Shown: positions 52,902-61,891 of the stretch, one piece after another
Layout of the letters: every line of letters begins with the position of its first letter
How positions within the stretch are numbered: position 1 is the first letter of the stretch
Origin: BOG-1184 sp049514575
GTDB lineage: Bacteria > Fibrobacterota > Chitinivibrionia > Chitinivibrionales > Chitinispirillaceae
Direction: 5' to 3'
Length of the DNA stretch: 64,000 nucleotides
Assembly (NCBI GenBank): GCA_049514575.1
Contig: JBEKUX010000010.1
Span: 6,051 to 70,050, forward strand
Translations under genes and position numbers: made by a program
The notes under the pieces: model-generated
The model's database searches: none
What the model was told of the DNA's origin: nothing
Seen by the model: only the letters and a program-made list of their open reading frames with translations

Positions 52902-54290
52902 ATGTCAATCAAAGTCCTTTTAAACGAAGACGAGATCCCGCGCCAGTGGTACAATCTTGCCGTGGATCTCCCGACGCCCCTGCAACCGCCCCTCGGGCCG
53001 GACGGCAAACCGGTGACCCCGCAGGCGCTCGCCGCCGTCTTTCCCGTGAACCTGCTCGAACAGGAAATGAGCCCGCAGCGGTGGATCACCATCCCGGACG
53101 AAATCATCGACATCCTGTACCGCTGGCGCCCGTCCCCCCTGCGCCGCGCCGTGTATCTGGAAAAAGCGCTCAAGACCCCGGCAAAAATCTATTACAAGGA
53201 CGAAAGCGTTTCGCCGGCAGGCAGCCATAAGCCGAATACGGCGGTGCCGCAGGCATGGTACAACAAGAAAGCCGGCACCAAGACATTGACGACCGAAACC
53301 GGCGCCGGCCAGTGGGGAAGCGCGCTTGCGTTCGCCTGCTCCCTGATCGGCCTTGCCTGCAAGGTCTTCATGGTGCGCATCAGCTTCGATCAGAAGCCGT
53401 TCCGCAAGACAATGATGGAAACCTGGGGCGCCACCTGCGTTGCCAGCCCCTCGACCGAAACCGAGGCCGGCCGCATGTTCCTCAAGAAAGATCCCAGCAC
53501 GCCGGGAAGCCTCGGCATGGCGATCAGCGAAGCGGTGGAGGCCGCGGTCACCGATAAAAGCGGCTCCACGAAATATTCCCTGGGAAGCGTGCTGAACCAC
53601 GTCCTGCTGCACCAGACCATCATCGGGCTTGAGGCGAAAAAACAGCTCGCGAAAATCGGCGTCAAAAAACCCGACGTCGTGATCGCCTGCGCCGGCGGCG
53701 GCAGCAACTTCGGCGGCATCGCCTTCCCGTTTGTCGCGGACAAAATCAACGGCGAAAAAATAGAGATCATCCCGGTCGAACCGGCGTCGTGCCCTTCCAT
53801 GACAAGGGGAATTTTCGCCTACGATTTCGGCGACAGCGCCGGAATGACGCCGCTCCTGCCCATGCATACCCTGGGGCATAATTTCGTACCTCAGCCGATC
53901 CACGCGGGCGGCCTCCGTTATCACGGCATGGCGCCGCTTGTCAGCCAGGCGGTGGTGGAAGGGCTCCTCAAACCGCGTGCGGTCGCCCAGCTCGAGTGCT
54001 ACCGCGCCGCAATCCAGTGGGCGCGGACAGAGGGCGCCATCATAGCGCCTGAGACGAGCCACGCCGTCGCGGTCACCATTCAGGAAGCGCTCAAAGCCAA
54101 AGAAGAGGGCAAGGAAAAGGTCATCCTGATGAACCTGAGCGGCCACGGCCACATGGACCTTCTCGGATACCAGAAGTTCCTTGCCGGCCAGCTTTCCGAC
54201 TATTCGCTGCCAAAGGAAGAGATCGAAAAGGCAGAGGCGGAAATCGCCAAGTTTCCGAAGCCTTCTGCTAAAAAAAGCGGGAAGTGGTAG
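52902..54290 (+). CDS. TrpB2-type tryptophan synthase beta-like PLP enzyme
   Basis: The protein has 462 residues from ATG 52902 with AGGAG 7 nt upstream. It is longer than TrpB1 and has the TrpB-related (TIGR01415) N-terminal extension. The PLP lysine is Lys110 in GSHKPNTA. The phosphate-binding loop is CAGGGSNFGGI (about 262-272), and ETGAGQWGSALAFA is the substrate-binding stretch. TrpB2 enzymes catalyse indole plus serine condensation, often without TrpA. No trp operon genes are near, so the role could be indole salvage or another beta-replacement (inference). Confidence 0.92.
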   Translation: MSIKVLLNEDEIPRQWYNLAVDLPTPLQPPLGPDGKPVTPQALAAVFPVNLLEQEMSPQRWITIPDEIIDILYRWRPSPLRRAVYLEKALKTPAKIYYKDESVSPAGSHKPNTAVPQAWYNKKAGTKTLTTETGAGQWGSALAFACSLIGLACKVFMVRISFDQKPFRKTMMETWGATCVASPSTETEAGRMFLKKDPSTPGSLGMAISEAVEAAVTDKSGSTKYSLGSVLNHVLLHQTIIGLEAKKQLAKIGVKKPDVVIACAGGGSNFGGIAFPFVADKINGEKIEIIPVEPASCPSMTRGIFAYDFGDSAGMTPLLPMHTLGHNFVPQPIHAGGLRYHGMAPLVSQAVVEGLLKPRAVAQLECYRAAIQWARTEGAIIAPETSHAVAVTIQEALKAKEEGKEKVILMNLSGHGHMDLLGYQKFLAGQLSDYSLPKEEIEKAEAEIAKFPKPSAKKSGKW

Positions 54291-54575
54291 AAATAATTTA
54301 AAAGAATAATATTCTTTTGGATGGCTGAGCCGCCTAAAGGCCTTATAAGGATAAAAGATTTTATATTTAGAACGGCGTGGCGGGCCGAGCCTTTTGTGGC
54401 GGAAGTAACTTCATTTGACCGACACGCACGGGACAATTTCTCTGGACAAATTCAAAAAATATCCGAGCAAAAGTCCCGTTTCATCTGATAGTGTTTCTTC
54501 ACTTCGAAGTCACTGCTGCCCGCATTGCACGGAAGATAATGACGTTGGAAAGGGAACCAATAAAGGGCCTACGGC
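54291..54575. other. Intergenic region with a repeat fragment
   Basis: It holds a short piece (about 54317-54345, TTTTGGATGGCTGAGCC then CCTAAAGGCC) of the family that flanks larC. No gene is present. The TrpB2 stop and the downstream minus-strand gene converge here. Confidence 0.5.
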
Positions 54576-55301
54576 CTATCCAGATGTACTATTATTTGGA
54601 TTATTTGGATTTTCTAAACTGACCGCCGGTTCCTTATAATCCTCAAACTCCATTTTCTGCTCCCCCTCTTCTTCACCATGCGGCTGCAGCCTTTTGGTTT
54701 CCGCCACGTACTGGGCCGTGATGTCCGGCTTCGACTTCAGGTGGTCCATGATGGCAGCGGTGTTCTGTTCGTTGAGAATGATCCTCGTCTGCTTTGTGAG
54801 CCGCGCCTTGTAGTTCCACGCCGCCATCACTTCCCCGGTCACCTCAAACGCGTCCTCGACGGAGACAAACCGGGTCTCGTCGGCGCGGAGCGCGTAGCAG
54901 TTCGGCTCGTCGATGCACGAATAATCGGAGCCGTAGCGGATGTGCAGTTTTTTCACCTCGGCCGTTTTAAATATCCGGAAATATCCGGTGATGACAATCC
55001 TGCCCTTATAGTCGGCCTTCGTCCCGTCATATTTCGTGACAAAAAGCAGATACCGGTTTTTTGACTTTACGAATGCGTTTCTTATCCTGCTTTTCCCGCA
55101 CCCGTACAGACCGTAGGTCCCGGTTTCGTAGTTCGGTTCGGGCAGGATGTCCGAAACCAGCTCCTCAGGCACTTCCCTGATCGGCAGTTCTGAAATCGGG
55201 TCGCTCGCGTAAAACACGACCATGCCGGTATTTGAGGAGCGGTAGTCCTGCCACGCCACGCTTTCGGGCAAAACTTTTAAAAGATCGTTGCTGTTCATCA
55301 T
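54576..55301 (-). CDS. Unknown protein, possible PUA/ASCH-like domain
   Basis: The protein has 241 residues, with ribosome binding site AGGGAG and two ATGs in a row. I do not recognise it. The first half (about 20-150: MVVFYASDPISEL ... TYGLYGCGKSRIRNAF ... RYLLFVTKYDGT ... GRIVITGYFRIFKTAE) has the mix of a nucleotide-contact loop followed by beta strands ending in an IxGYFRI-like strand. This is reminiscent of PUA/ASCH/EVE-type RNA or modified-base binding folds, but that is a weak inference. The GCGKS resembles a P-loop but lacks the rest of one. The C-terminus is acidic and low-complexity (NPNNPNNS). Confidence 0.6.
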   Translation of the reverse strand: MMNSNDLLKVLPESVAWQDYRSSNTGMVVFYASDPISELPIREVPEELVSDILPEPNYETGTYGLYGCGKSRIRNAFVKSKNRYLLFVTKYDGTKADYKGRIVITGYFRIFKTAEVKKLHIRYGSDYSCIDEPNCYALRADETRFVSVEDAFEVTGEVMAAWNYKARLTKQTRIILNEQNTAAIMDHLKSKPDITAQYVAETKRLQPHGEEEGEQKMEFEDYKEPAVSLENPNNPNNSTSG

Positions 55302-55332
55302 AATCTCCCTGTATCGGATTGAAAAATGCCGG

Positions 55333-55370
55333 TTAAAAGATAAGCCCGTATTTTCTGAAATACGGGCTTA
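55333..55370 (-). terminator. Rho-independent terminator downstream of queA
   Basis: A perfect 13-bp stem (TAAGCCCGTATTT / AAATACGGGCTTA, loop TCTG) at 55341-55370 is followed on the minus strand by TCTTTTAA. Confidence 0.75.
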
Positions 55371-55440
55371 CTGGTGCGTAAAATACTTCCCAACAATACC
55401 CGAATCAAGTAGGGGCGCGGTTACCGCGCCCCTGTAAAAA

Positions 55441-56484
55441 TCAGCATATGAACATCGCATCGCCATAGCTGAAAAACCGGTAGTTTTCCCGCACCGCTTC
55501 GGCATAAGCGGCCAGCACATGCTCGCGGGACGCAAACGCGCTCACCAGCATGAGAAGCGTTGACCTGGGGAGATGAAAATTGGTGATGAGGCAGTCCACG
55601 ATCCGGAACTCAAAGGGCGGAAGAATTTTCAGGTCGGTCCGGCCGCGCGAGGCCTGGAAACCGCCGGGCAGGCGTGCGCAGTGTTCAAGCACGCGGACCG
55701 TTGTGGTGCCGACCGCAATGATCCGTCCTCCGGACCGTCTGGTCCGCATGACCGCTTCCGCCGTTTCGTGCGGAAGCTCATATTCCTCTTCGTGCATGAC
55801 GTGCTCGCAGGGGTCGGAAACCTTGACAGGAAGAAACGTGCCGATACCGACATGCAGGGTCAGAAACGCCTGCCCTGCGCCGCGCTTCCGTAGCGCGGCA
55901 AGAAGCCCGGGGGTAAAATGCAGGCCGGCGGTCGGGGCCGCAACCGCGCCGTCCTTCCGCGCATACACGGTCTGGTAATCCTCCCGGTCATCGCTGTTGT
56001 CCGGCCGCCGGATATACGGCGGCAGCGGCATCCGGCCGAAATACCCGATAATCTCATCAATCGAACTGCTGCGCCCTCCCTCAATCAGGCGGACGACCCG
56101 CTCACCTTCCTGTGTAACGCGCTCGACCTTGAAAGTAGCGGCGCCTGGATCCCCATCAACGTAAAAAACCGCGCCGGCCTTGAGCCGGCGGCCGGGTTTT
56201 GCCAGCGCTTTCCAGGTCAGAGGGTCAATGCGTCCGGTAAAAAGCAGTTCGGCTTTCCCTCCGCTCGCCTTGCGGCAGAAAAGGCGCGCCGGCAGCACCC
56301 GCGTGTCGTTAAAGACCAATAAATCATCGTGCCGCACCGCTTCAACGATATCGGAAAACGTCGTATGCTCGACAGCGCCGGACCTTCTGTCAAGGACCAT
56401 CAGCCGGCACGCGTCGCGCTGACGCAGCGGACGCTGTGCAATGAGCCGTTCAGGGAGATGATAGTCGAAATCCGCGGTATGCAT
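55441..56484 (-). CDS. queA: tRNA preQ1(34) S-adenosylmethionine ribosyltransferase-isomerase
   Basis: The protein has 347 residues from ATG 56484, where the family start (MHTADFDYHLPERLIAQRPL) lies. The open frame extends to 56610, but the extra 42 residues are atypical. Signatures are DLLVFNDTRVLPARL, GRMPLPPYIRR, APTAGLHFTP and ITNFHLPRSTLLMLVSAF. QueA transfers and isomerises the ribosyl moiety of SAM onto 7-aminomethyl-7-deazaguanine in tRNA, the penultimate queuosine step. Confidence 0.95.
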   Translation of the reverse strand: MHTADFDYHLPERLIAQRPLRQRDACRLMVLDRRSGAVEHTTFSDIVEAVRHDDLLVFNDTRVLPARLFCRKASGGKAELLFTGRIDPLTWKALAKPGRRLKAGAVFYVDGDPGAATFKVERVTQEGERVVRLIEGGRSSSIDEIIGYFGRMPLPPYIRRPDNSDDREDYQTVYARKDGAVAAPTAGLHFTPGLLAALRKRGAGQAFLTLHVGIGTFLPVKVSDPCEHVMHEEEYELPHETAEAVMRTRRSGGRIIAVGTTTVRVLEHCARLPGGFQASRGRTDLKILPPFEFRIVDCLITNFHLPRSTLLMLVSAFASREHVLAAYAEAVRENYRFFSYGDAMFIC

Positions 56485-56569
56485 TGAAATGGTGTCCGCG
56501 TCAGCAGGGTACCTGCGGAGCCGGTGCGGAAGCATCAGGTATCGTTGCAGGAAAACCCTGCGTATCGTT

Positions 56570-56857
56570 TCATCGCGGAGAACTTCCCGGCAGAGAAAAC
56601 ATGCTTTCAAGATCGTGCCGCGAATAGACCCGGAAGGCTATGTGCGTCTCGGAATCGGTGATGCCCTCCACTTTCAGCATCCGGCCCGTGACGACTTCAG
56701 CAAGCGCGTCATTGTCCGCGACCCGGACCATTGCCGCCAGATCGTACCGCCCGGCAATGGAATACACCTCGGAAATGCCTTCCATGCCGGCCAGCTCGCC
56801 GACCACACGGTCAACCGCATCACGCTTTACCTTCAACAGAACGATTGCGTTAACCAC
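56570..56857 (-). CDS. Stand-alone Lrp/AsnC ligand-binding (RAM) domain protein
   Basis: The protein has 95 residues. The sequence NAIVLLKVKRDAVDRVVGELAGMEGISEVYSIAGRYDLAAMVRVADNDALAEVV is the alpha-beta RAM (ASNC_trans_reg) fold that binds amino acids and mediates oligomerisation in Lrp proteins. There is no helix-turn-helix, so it cannot bind DNA alone. Such SmtB-like single-domain proteins probably modulate other regulators (inference). The start overlaps the stop of the upstream lipoprotein gene by 8 nt. Confidence 0.9.
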   Translation of the reverse strand: MVNAIVLLKVKRDAVDRVVGELAGMEGISEVYSIAGRYDLAAMVRVADNDALAEVVTGRMLKVEGITDSETHIAFRVYSRHDLESMFSLPGSSPR

Positions 56858-57236
56858 CTTCGCCTCCCTGTTTCACCGGTTTCTGTTTCCACGGGAACTT
56901 GGTGACATCGAAATAGTAGATCCTTTTTTCGGCCGACGGCATGAGGGTGATTTCGATGACATCAAAAATGTTTTTCTCTTCACGGTACATGGTCTGGCCG
57001 TCAACGCGCCATTCCTTGTCCTTTACCCCGTGGAGCCGGCTGAGATAACGGTACTCCGCTTCGACCCCCTCGCTCGCTTTTTCAACGCCGTGAATGACAA
57101 TGGCGCTGTCATAGGATTCGCCGTTCCCGCCGGAGAATGTAATGACCTCCTTCGGCGTTTTTTTTGCAGCCGTCTGCTCCTGGCTTGCGCATCCGGCGGC
57201 TATCGCCAGCAATGACACCATCAGCCATCGTACCAT
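56850..57236 (-). CDS. Small lipoprotein of unknown function
   Basis: The protein has 128 residues from ATG 57236; GTG 57242 is the alternative, and GGGA precedes the ATG. A hydrophobic segment (WLMVSLLAIAAGC) ends in a lipobox Cys. The mature domain (GNGESYDSAIVIHGVEKASEGVEAEYRYLSRLHG ... RIYYFDVTKFP) is a small alpha/beta domain without a motif I can assign. It overlaps the Lrp-type gene by 8 nt, which suggests co-expression. Confidence 0.75.
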   Translation of the reverse strand: MVRWLMVSLLAIAAGCASQEQTAAKKTPKEVITFSGGNGESYDSAIVIHGVEKASEGVEAEYRYLSRLHGVKDKEWRVDGQTMYREEKNIFDVIEITLMPSAEKRIYYFDVTKFPWKQKPVKQGGEGG

Positions 57237-57326
57237 GGACACTCCCGGGAAAGCTATTACTTGTAAAATAGTTGCATCCAGGGAAAAAATGCAATCACCC
57301 GGTCCGGCACAGAAAAAATATTTTCC

Positions 57327-57358
57327 TTGCCGTGCGCATGTAGTATCTTATTTATAAT
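57327..57358 (+). promoter_or_regulatory. Candidate promoter of the cold-shock gene
   Basis: A perfect -10 TATAAT (57353-57358) is preceded by TTGCCG (57327-57332) at a long 20-nt spacing. The -10 is convincing; the -35 is not. Confidence 0.3.
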
Positions 57359-57414
57359 GGATGGATATCATGGTGATGTCCACCAGATTTCATTTTTCAG
57401 AAGAGGTTTGTTGT

Positions 57415-57618
57415 ATGCCTACAGGTGTTGTGAAGTGGTTCAACGAGGCCAAAGGGTACGGCTTTATTTCGCCGGACGACGGGTCTCGGGATGTCTTCGT
57501 TCATTTTTCTGCAATCCAGGCAAGCGGGTTCAGGAAACTGGAGGAAGGTCAGAAAGTGCAGTTCGAAGTGGTTGATGGTGCGAAAGGTCCTAACGCTCAA
57601 AATGTAGTACCTATATAA
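57415..57618 (+). CDS. Cold-shock domain protein (CspA-like)
   Basis: The protein has 67 residues from ATG 57415 (AGAGG upstream). RNP1 KGYGFI and RNP2 VFVHF are intact in an OB fold (MPTGVVKWFNEAKGYGFISPDDG ... DVFVHFSAIQ). It binds single-stranded RNA/DNA and acts as an RNA chaperone. A roughly 55-nt leader and a strong terminator make this a single-gene transcript. Confidence 0.96.
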   Translation: MPTGVVKWFNEAKGYGFISPDDGSRDVFVHFSAIQASGFRKLEEGQKVQFEVVDGAKGPNAQNVVPI

Positions 57619-57639
57619 ACCTTCGATCATAGCACGCAC

Positions 57640-57675
57640 AAAAGGCCTGCGATCACAATCGCAGGCCTTTTTCAT
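57640..57675. terminator. Bidirectional rho-independent terminator
   Basis: The stem AAAAGGCCTGCGAT / ATCGCAGGCCTTTT (loop CACA), flanked by T's on both strands, serves the cold-shock gene and the convergent DUF4404-like gene, whose stop codon it touches. Confidence 0.88.
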
Positions 57676-58004
57676 ATCCCGATCTTCCACAGCGTCTGGC
57701 CGATCGCATTGATGATCCCCACGAGCCGCGGATGCGAAACTTCCAGCCGCCGCACCGACAGCGCCAGACCGTCGAGCGAGTGGCTGAGCAGTTCCTGGTC
57801 ACGCTCCTTCCGGGTGGCTTCGTGCACCGAGGTCTCGGTAAATCCCGCAATGCTCTGCGCGTCCTCCCGCCGGGTTTCAGCCAGGCCTGACACCTCTTTT
57901 TTCAGCTCACGGACAAGCGAAAGCAGTTCCTCTTTTTTCTCCGCGTTCAGCGATTCGTTTGCCCTGAGCTGGCTTTCGATACGGGAAATCGTTTCCTGCA
58001 CCAT
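57672..58004 (-). CDS. DUF4404-like coiled-coil protein
   Basis: The protein has 110 residues. A long amphipathic helix (about 1-70, ETISRIESQLRANESLNAEKKEELLSLVREL) predicts a coiled coil. The C-terminal SVRRLEVSHPRLVGIINAIGQTLWKIGI matches the end of DUF4404 proteins. It has no signal peptide or membrane segment. Function unknown. A GAGGAG ribosome binding site is present. Confidence 0.7.
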   Translation of the reverse strand: MVQETISRIESQLRANESLNAEKKEELLSLVRELKKEVSGLAETRREDAQSIAGFTETSVHEATRKERDQELLSHSLDGLALSVRRLEVSHPRLVGIINAIGQTLWKIGI

Positions 58005-58142
58005 GGGTTCTCCTCCGTTTTATTCCGTCCTAAGGGGTGAGTGCTGGGCTACAGGCAGTAAATATATTCGTTTTCAGCCGGAAGATTGCGGGTTTTTTCC
58101 TTTGCGCGATCTCCGGATCCGGCAAGGTAAAAACGACTCGAT

Positions 58143-58994
58143 TCAATCGGCGGGACCGGGTTTGTTGACGATAACGATATTGCGGCCCCGTGCCTTGGCG
58201 TCGCGCAGCGCCTCTTCCGCGCTTTTCACCATGGCCTGTGCTGTCGAAATTTCTGAGCCGAGACCGGACACGCCGATACTCGCGGTCACGCGGACCACCT
58301 GCCCTTTGGTGAATTCTCCGGGCGGCATCAGAATTGCCTCCTCAATCGTCCTGCGCAAACGCTCCGCATAGACAGGGATGGCCGAAATCGGAGTGTTCGT
58401 CGCGATGATCATTATCTGCTCCCCGCCGTACCGCGCAACGATATCGGTGGCGCGCGCGGCGTTCAGGAGCAGTTTCCCGAGGCTGGTCAGCACAAAGTCC
58501 CCGACCTGATTTCCATATGTTTCGTTGAGCTGCTTGAAATGATCGACATCCAGGAAAAGGAGCGACAGCGGCGTCTTATAGCGCACCGCCCTCTTTACCT
58601 CATAGTCAATCCGGTGGTCAAAGTAGCGGCGGTTATGGATGCCGAGCATCGGATCAGTGATGTTTTCCAGTTCCATAACGGCAAAGTGGCGCACATAAAC
58701 GGCCGTGTCCAGCGCAAAGTTGATCACCAGAAACACGAAGCACGCGCCAAGGAAGTAGATCAACGGAACGACATAATAGCTGATGCTGCCTGCGTGCCCG
58801 AGGTTGTCGTTCCAGGTGACGACCGTGTAGCTTATGTACCCGAGGATGAAAATAACGATCAGCACCCTCAGAACGTACCAGTTGCGGCGCACCTTGCCCT
58901 TCGGAAGCTGGCCTATCAGGTTATTGGTGCCGATGAGTGCGATGATCAGGATAAGTGCTCCGAGAATTATCAGTCCGTTTAATACATATTCCAT
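58143..58994 (-). CDS. Membrane GGDEF protein with degenerate active-site motif
   Basis: The protein has 283 residues. Three membrane segments (about 5-27, 43-61, 72-95) precede a GGDEF domain (about 110-275). The signature position reads GGEQI (190-194) instead of GG[D/E]EF, so the fourth residue, a key acidic, is Gln. The inhibitory-site RxxD (RATD, 181-184) is kept. The neighbouring paralogue at 59110 has GGEEL. This copy may have lost cyclase activity and act as a c-di-GMP-binding partner of its neighbour (inference). Whether Gln abolishes synthesis needs assay. Confidence 0.88.
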   Translation of the reverse strand: MEYVLNGLIILGALILIIALIGTNNLIGQLPKGKVRRNWYVLRVLIVIFILGYISYTVVTWNDNLGHAGSISYYVVPLIYFLGACFVFLVINFALDTAVYVRHFAVMELENITDPMLGIHNRRYFDHRIDYEVKRAVRYKTPLSLLFLDVDHFKQLNETYGNQVGDFVLTSLGKLLLNAARATDIVARYGGEQIMIIATNTPISAIPVYAERLRRTIEEAILMPPGEFTKGQVVRVTASIGVSGLGSEISTAQAMVKSAEEALRDAKARGRNIVIVNKPGPAD

Positions 58995-59109
58995 CGTTCG
59001 CTCCCCGGTGTGTTCCTTTCAGGTGACGCTGCAACCCTGTTTTCAAACGATCATTTCCGCGTTGTATTATTATCCCTTTTTGACCGGCGCAGTTCAATGT
59101 TTTTTTTCG

Positions 59110-59964
59110 TCAAGCGGCGACCGGATGAGGGTTCCTGACGATAACGGTATTACGGCCCTTTGCCTTGGCTTCGCGCAGTGCGTCATCAACGTTTTTCACT
59201 AATGTCTCAACGGTATTGGTTTCCGGGCCGAAAGAAGCCACGCCGATACTCACGGTCACGCGTACCATCTCGCCCCGGGTGGATTCGCCCGGCGGCGCCA
59301 TAATCGAGTCCGCAACGGCCTTGCGCAGCCGCTCCGCAAAAACAGGTGCGGTCGAAACCGGGGTATTTGTCGCTATGATCATGAGTTCCTCTCCGCCGTA
59401 ACGCGTGACGATATCAGTGGTGCGGGCCGCCGAAAGGAGCAGTTTCCCGATGCTGGCCAGTACGAAGTCCCCTGCCTGGTGCCCGTAGGAGTCGTTTACT
59501 TTCTTGAAATGGTCGATATCCAGCATTATCACCGACAGCGGCAGGTTGTACCTCGAAGACCTTTTAACCTCGTGTTTGAGCATGAGATCGAGGTATCGCC
59601 GGTTATAGACGCCGGTCAGCGGGTCAATGATGCTCTCCAGTTCCAGGTCAGCGACACGCCGGATATAAATGGCGGTTTCCAGAGCGAAGTTGTTGACAAG
59701 ATAGACGAAGCAGGCGCCGAGGAAAAAAACAAAGGGGACAATGAAGTGGGCAAGGCCGCGTTCACTTCCGGAAAAACTGCTCACCGTGACGATGACGTAG
59801 CTCAGATACGCCGCGATAAAAATGATGATAAGGACCCGTAGCATCTGCCAGCAGCGCTGTATCCGTCCGGCCGGCAGCCTGATAATCAGTTGATGGGCCG
59901 GAACAAGCGACGCAAGGAGAACCAGTGCGCCGATAATAATCAATCCGTCCAGCAGAAATTCCAT
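59110..59964 (-). CDS. Membrane diguanylate cyclase
   Basis: The protein has 284 residues, paralogous end to end to the preceding gene. It has the same three-helix membrane part and a GGDEF domain with GGEEL (190-194), SIIDPLTGVYNRRYLD (110-125), LDIDHFKKVNDSYGHQAGD and RTTD as I-site (181-184). It is predicted to make c-di-GMP from two GTP and to be product-inhibited. The sensory input is probably through the short membrane segment. The 115-nt gap to the second copy suggests a recent tandem duplication. Confidence 0.92.
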   Translation of the reverse strand: MEFLLDGLIIIGALVLLASLVPAHQLIIRLPAGRIQRCWQMLRVLIIIFIAAYLSYVIVTVSSFSGSERGLAHFIVPFVFFLGACFVYLVNNFALETAIYIRRVADLELESIIDPLTGVYNRRYLDLMLKHEVKRSSRYNLPLSVIMLDIDHFKKVNDSYGHQAGDFVLASIGKLLLSAARTTDIVTRYGGEELMIIATNTPVSTAPVFAERLRKAVADSIMAPPGESTRGEMVRVTVSIGVASFGPETNTVETLVKNVDDALREAKAKGRNTVIVRNPHPVAA

Positions 59965-60072
59965 CGCATCTTACCCTGTCATCCCATTGTATGTTCCGGA
60001 CATGATTATCCCTCTCCCCTTGATTAATAATTATGCCCCAGTTACCGTTATAAATCAATGCCTTTCTCATTT

Positions 60073-61752
60073 TTATCTTCTCAGCTTCCTGTACTTTATC
60101 CGTTTCGGCTGGTCCGCGCTGGTCCCCAGCCTCCGGTGGCGCGCCTCTTCATAATCGGCGAAATTGCCCTGGTGCCAGACGACCTCGCTCTCCCCTTCAA
60201 AGGCAAGGATGTGCGTCGCGATGCGGTCGAGGAACCACCGGTCGTGGCTCACGACCACGGCGCAGCCGGAAAAATCGAGGATAGCCTGCTCGAGCGCCTG
60301 CAGGGTCTCGACGTCGAGGTCGTTGGTCGGTTCGTCGAGGAGCAGAACGTTGCCGCCCCGCTGCAGCAGTTTTGCAAGGTGCACCCGGTTGCGCTCGCCG
60401 CCCGAAAGCTCCCCCACCATCCGCTGCTGGTCCTGCCCTGAAAAGTTGAACTTGCCCACATAGGCGCGGGAATTCAGGGAGAGCCTGCCGAGCGCTATGG
60501 CGTCGGCGCCGCCGGTGATCTCCTCGAAAACGGTCTTTGAACTGTCAAGCGCGTCGCGCGTCTGGTCAACGTAGCTGAGCTGCACGGTCTCGCCTATGAC
60601 AAGCTTTCCGGCGTCCGGCTTTTCAGCCCCGGTGATGAGGCGCAGCAGCGTGGTCTTTCCGGTGCCATTGCCGCCGATCACGCCCACGATGCCGGAACGC
60701 GGCAGATCGAAATTCAGGTTTTCAAACAGGAGATTGTCGCCGTACGCCTTGACAAGTCCTTCGGCCCTGATCACCACGTTGCCGAGCCGCGTCCCTTCCG
60801 GGATGATGATGCTGGCGGTCGTCACTTTGTCCGGCGTCTCGAGATTGCGCAGCTCCTCGTAGGCATTGAGCCGCGCCTTGCCCTTTGCCTGGCGCGCCTT
60901 CTGCGACGTATGGATCCAGTCGAGCTCCTTTCTGAGCCGGCGCTGCCTGACCGTCTCCTCTTTCTCCTCCTGCGCAAGCCTCCCCATCTTCTGGTCGAGC
61001 CAGGAGCTGTAGTTGCCCTTCCACGGAATGCCCCGGCTGCGGTCGAGCTCCAGAATCCATTCCACTACATTGTCAAGGAAATAGCGGTCGTGCGTGACCA
61101 GGATCACTGATCCGGCGTATTCGCGCAGGTGGCGTTCGAGCCACGCCACGGACTCCGCGTCGAGGTGGTTGGTCGGTTCGTCGAGGAGCAGGAGGTCCGG
61201 CTTCTGCAGGAGCAGCCTGCAGAGCGCTACGCGGCGGCGCTCGCCGCCCGAAAGCCCTGCGACCCCGGCGTCGCCCGGCGGCAGCCGCAGCGCGTCCATG
61301 GCGATGTCGAGCTGGCGGTCGAGCTCCCAGGCGTTGATGCTGTCGATCTTTTCCTGCAGCGCGGCCTGTCGCGCCATGAGCTTGTCCATGTCGGCATCCG
61401 ACATGGTTTCGCCGAATTTCGCAGAGACATCCTCGAACTCCTGCAGAAGATCCTTCGTCGACTGCACCGCAAGCTCCACATTGCCCTTCACGTCGAGGGA
61501 TTCGTCGAGCTGCGGTTCCTGCGACAGATATCCCACGGTACGGCCCGGCTCGATCCACGCTTCGCCCTGGAACTCGGTGTCGATCCCGGCCATGATCTTC
61601 ATGATCGTGCTCTTGCCCGACCCGTTCACGCCGATGATCCCGATCTTGGCGCCGTAGTAGAACGACAGGGATATCTCTTTTAAAACGGTTTTCTGCGGAG
61701 GATAGATTTTGTTCACCCGCGACATGTAATAGACGAATTTTTCAGGCATCAT
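60073..61752 (-). CDS. ettA: Energy-dependent translational throttle protein (ABC-F)
   Basis: The protein has 559 residues and two ABC domains without membrane parts. Walker A motifs are GVNGSGKST (about 40) and GGNGTGKTT (about 360), and signatures are LSGGERRRV and LSGGERNRV. The inter-domain linker (QKMGRLAQEEKEE ... KARQAKGKARLNAYEEL) and a SRVNKIYPPQKTVLKEISLSFYYGAKIGI start are typical of EttA. It binds the ribosomal E site and gates the first peptide bond according to ATP/ADP ratio. Confidence 0.96.
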   Translation of the reverse strand: MMPEKFVYYMSRVNKIYPPQKTVLKEISLSFYYGAKIGIIGVNGSGKSTIMKIMAGIDTEFQGEAWIEPGRTVGYLSQEPQLDESLDVKGNVELAVQSTKDLLQEFEDVSAKFGETMSDADMDKLMARQAALQEKIDSINAWELDRQLDIAMDALRLPPGDAGVAGLSGGERRRVALCRLLLQKPDLLLLDEPTNHLDAESVAWLERHLREYAGSVILVTHDRYFLDNVVEWILELDRSRGIPWKGNYSSWLDQKMGRLAQEEKEETVRQRRLRKELDWIHTSQKARQAKGKARLNAYEELRNLETPDKVTTASIIIPEGTRLGNVVIRAEGLVKAYGDNLLFENLNFDLPRSGIVGVIGGNGTGKTTLLRLITGAEKPDAGKLVIGETVQLSYVDQTRDALDSSKTVFEEITGGADAIALGRLSLNSRAYVGKFNFSGQDQQRMVGELSGGERNRVHLAKLLQRGGNVLLLDEPTNDLDVETLQALEQAILDFSGCAVVVSHDRWFLDRIATHILAFEGESEVVWHQGNFADYEEARHRRLGTSADQPKRIKYRKLRR

Positions 61753-61828
61753 TTTCCTTTGATGTATGTTTGAGGAATGGAAAATATAAAGAAGGGGCGG
61801 GAATGTAAACTAAAAGGTTTTAACCTAT

Positions 61829-61862
61829 CCAAAAGGCCTTTAGGCGGTGCTTCGCACCTTCA
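61829..61862. repeat. Fragment of the larC-flanking repeat family
   Basis: ATCCAAAAGGCCTTTAGGCGGTGCTTCGCACCTT reads, on the other strand, as AAGGTGCGAAG, then a CCTAAAGGCC palindrome, then TTGGAT. It overlaps the core of the 81-bp repeat and matches the 54317 fragment. It lies between ettA and the integrase. Confidence 0.5.
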
Positions 61863-61891
61863 TCATTTCAGGCTGCTTGATTTCATTCCAT

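Noticed and set aside
52920..54152. A 410-codon minus-strand open frame opposite TrpB2
   Set aside because: It is a composition artefact of high third-position GC, with no ribosome binding site or domain, and TrpB2 is unambiguous.
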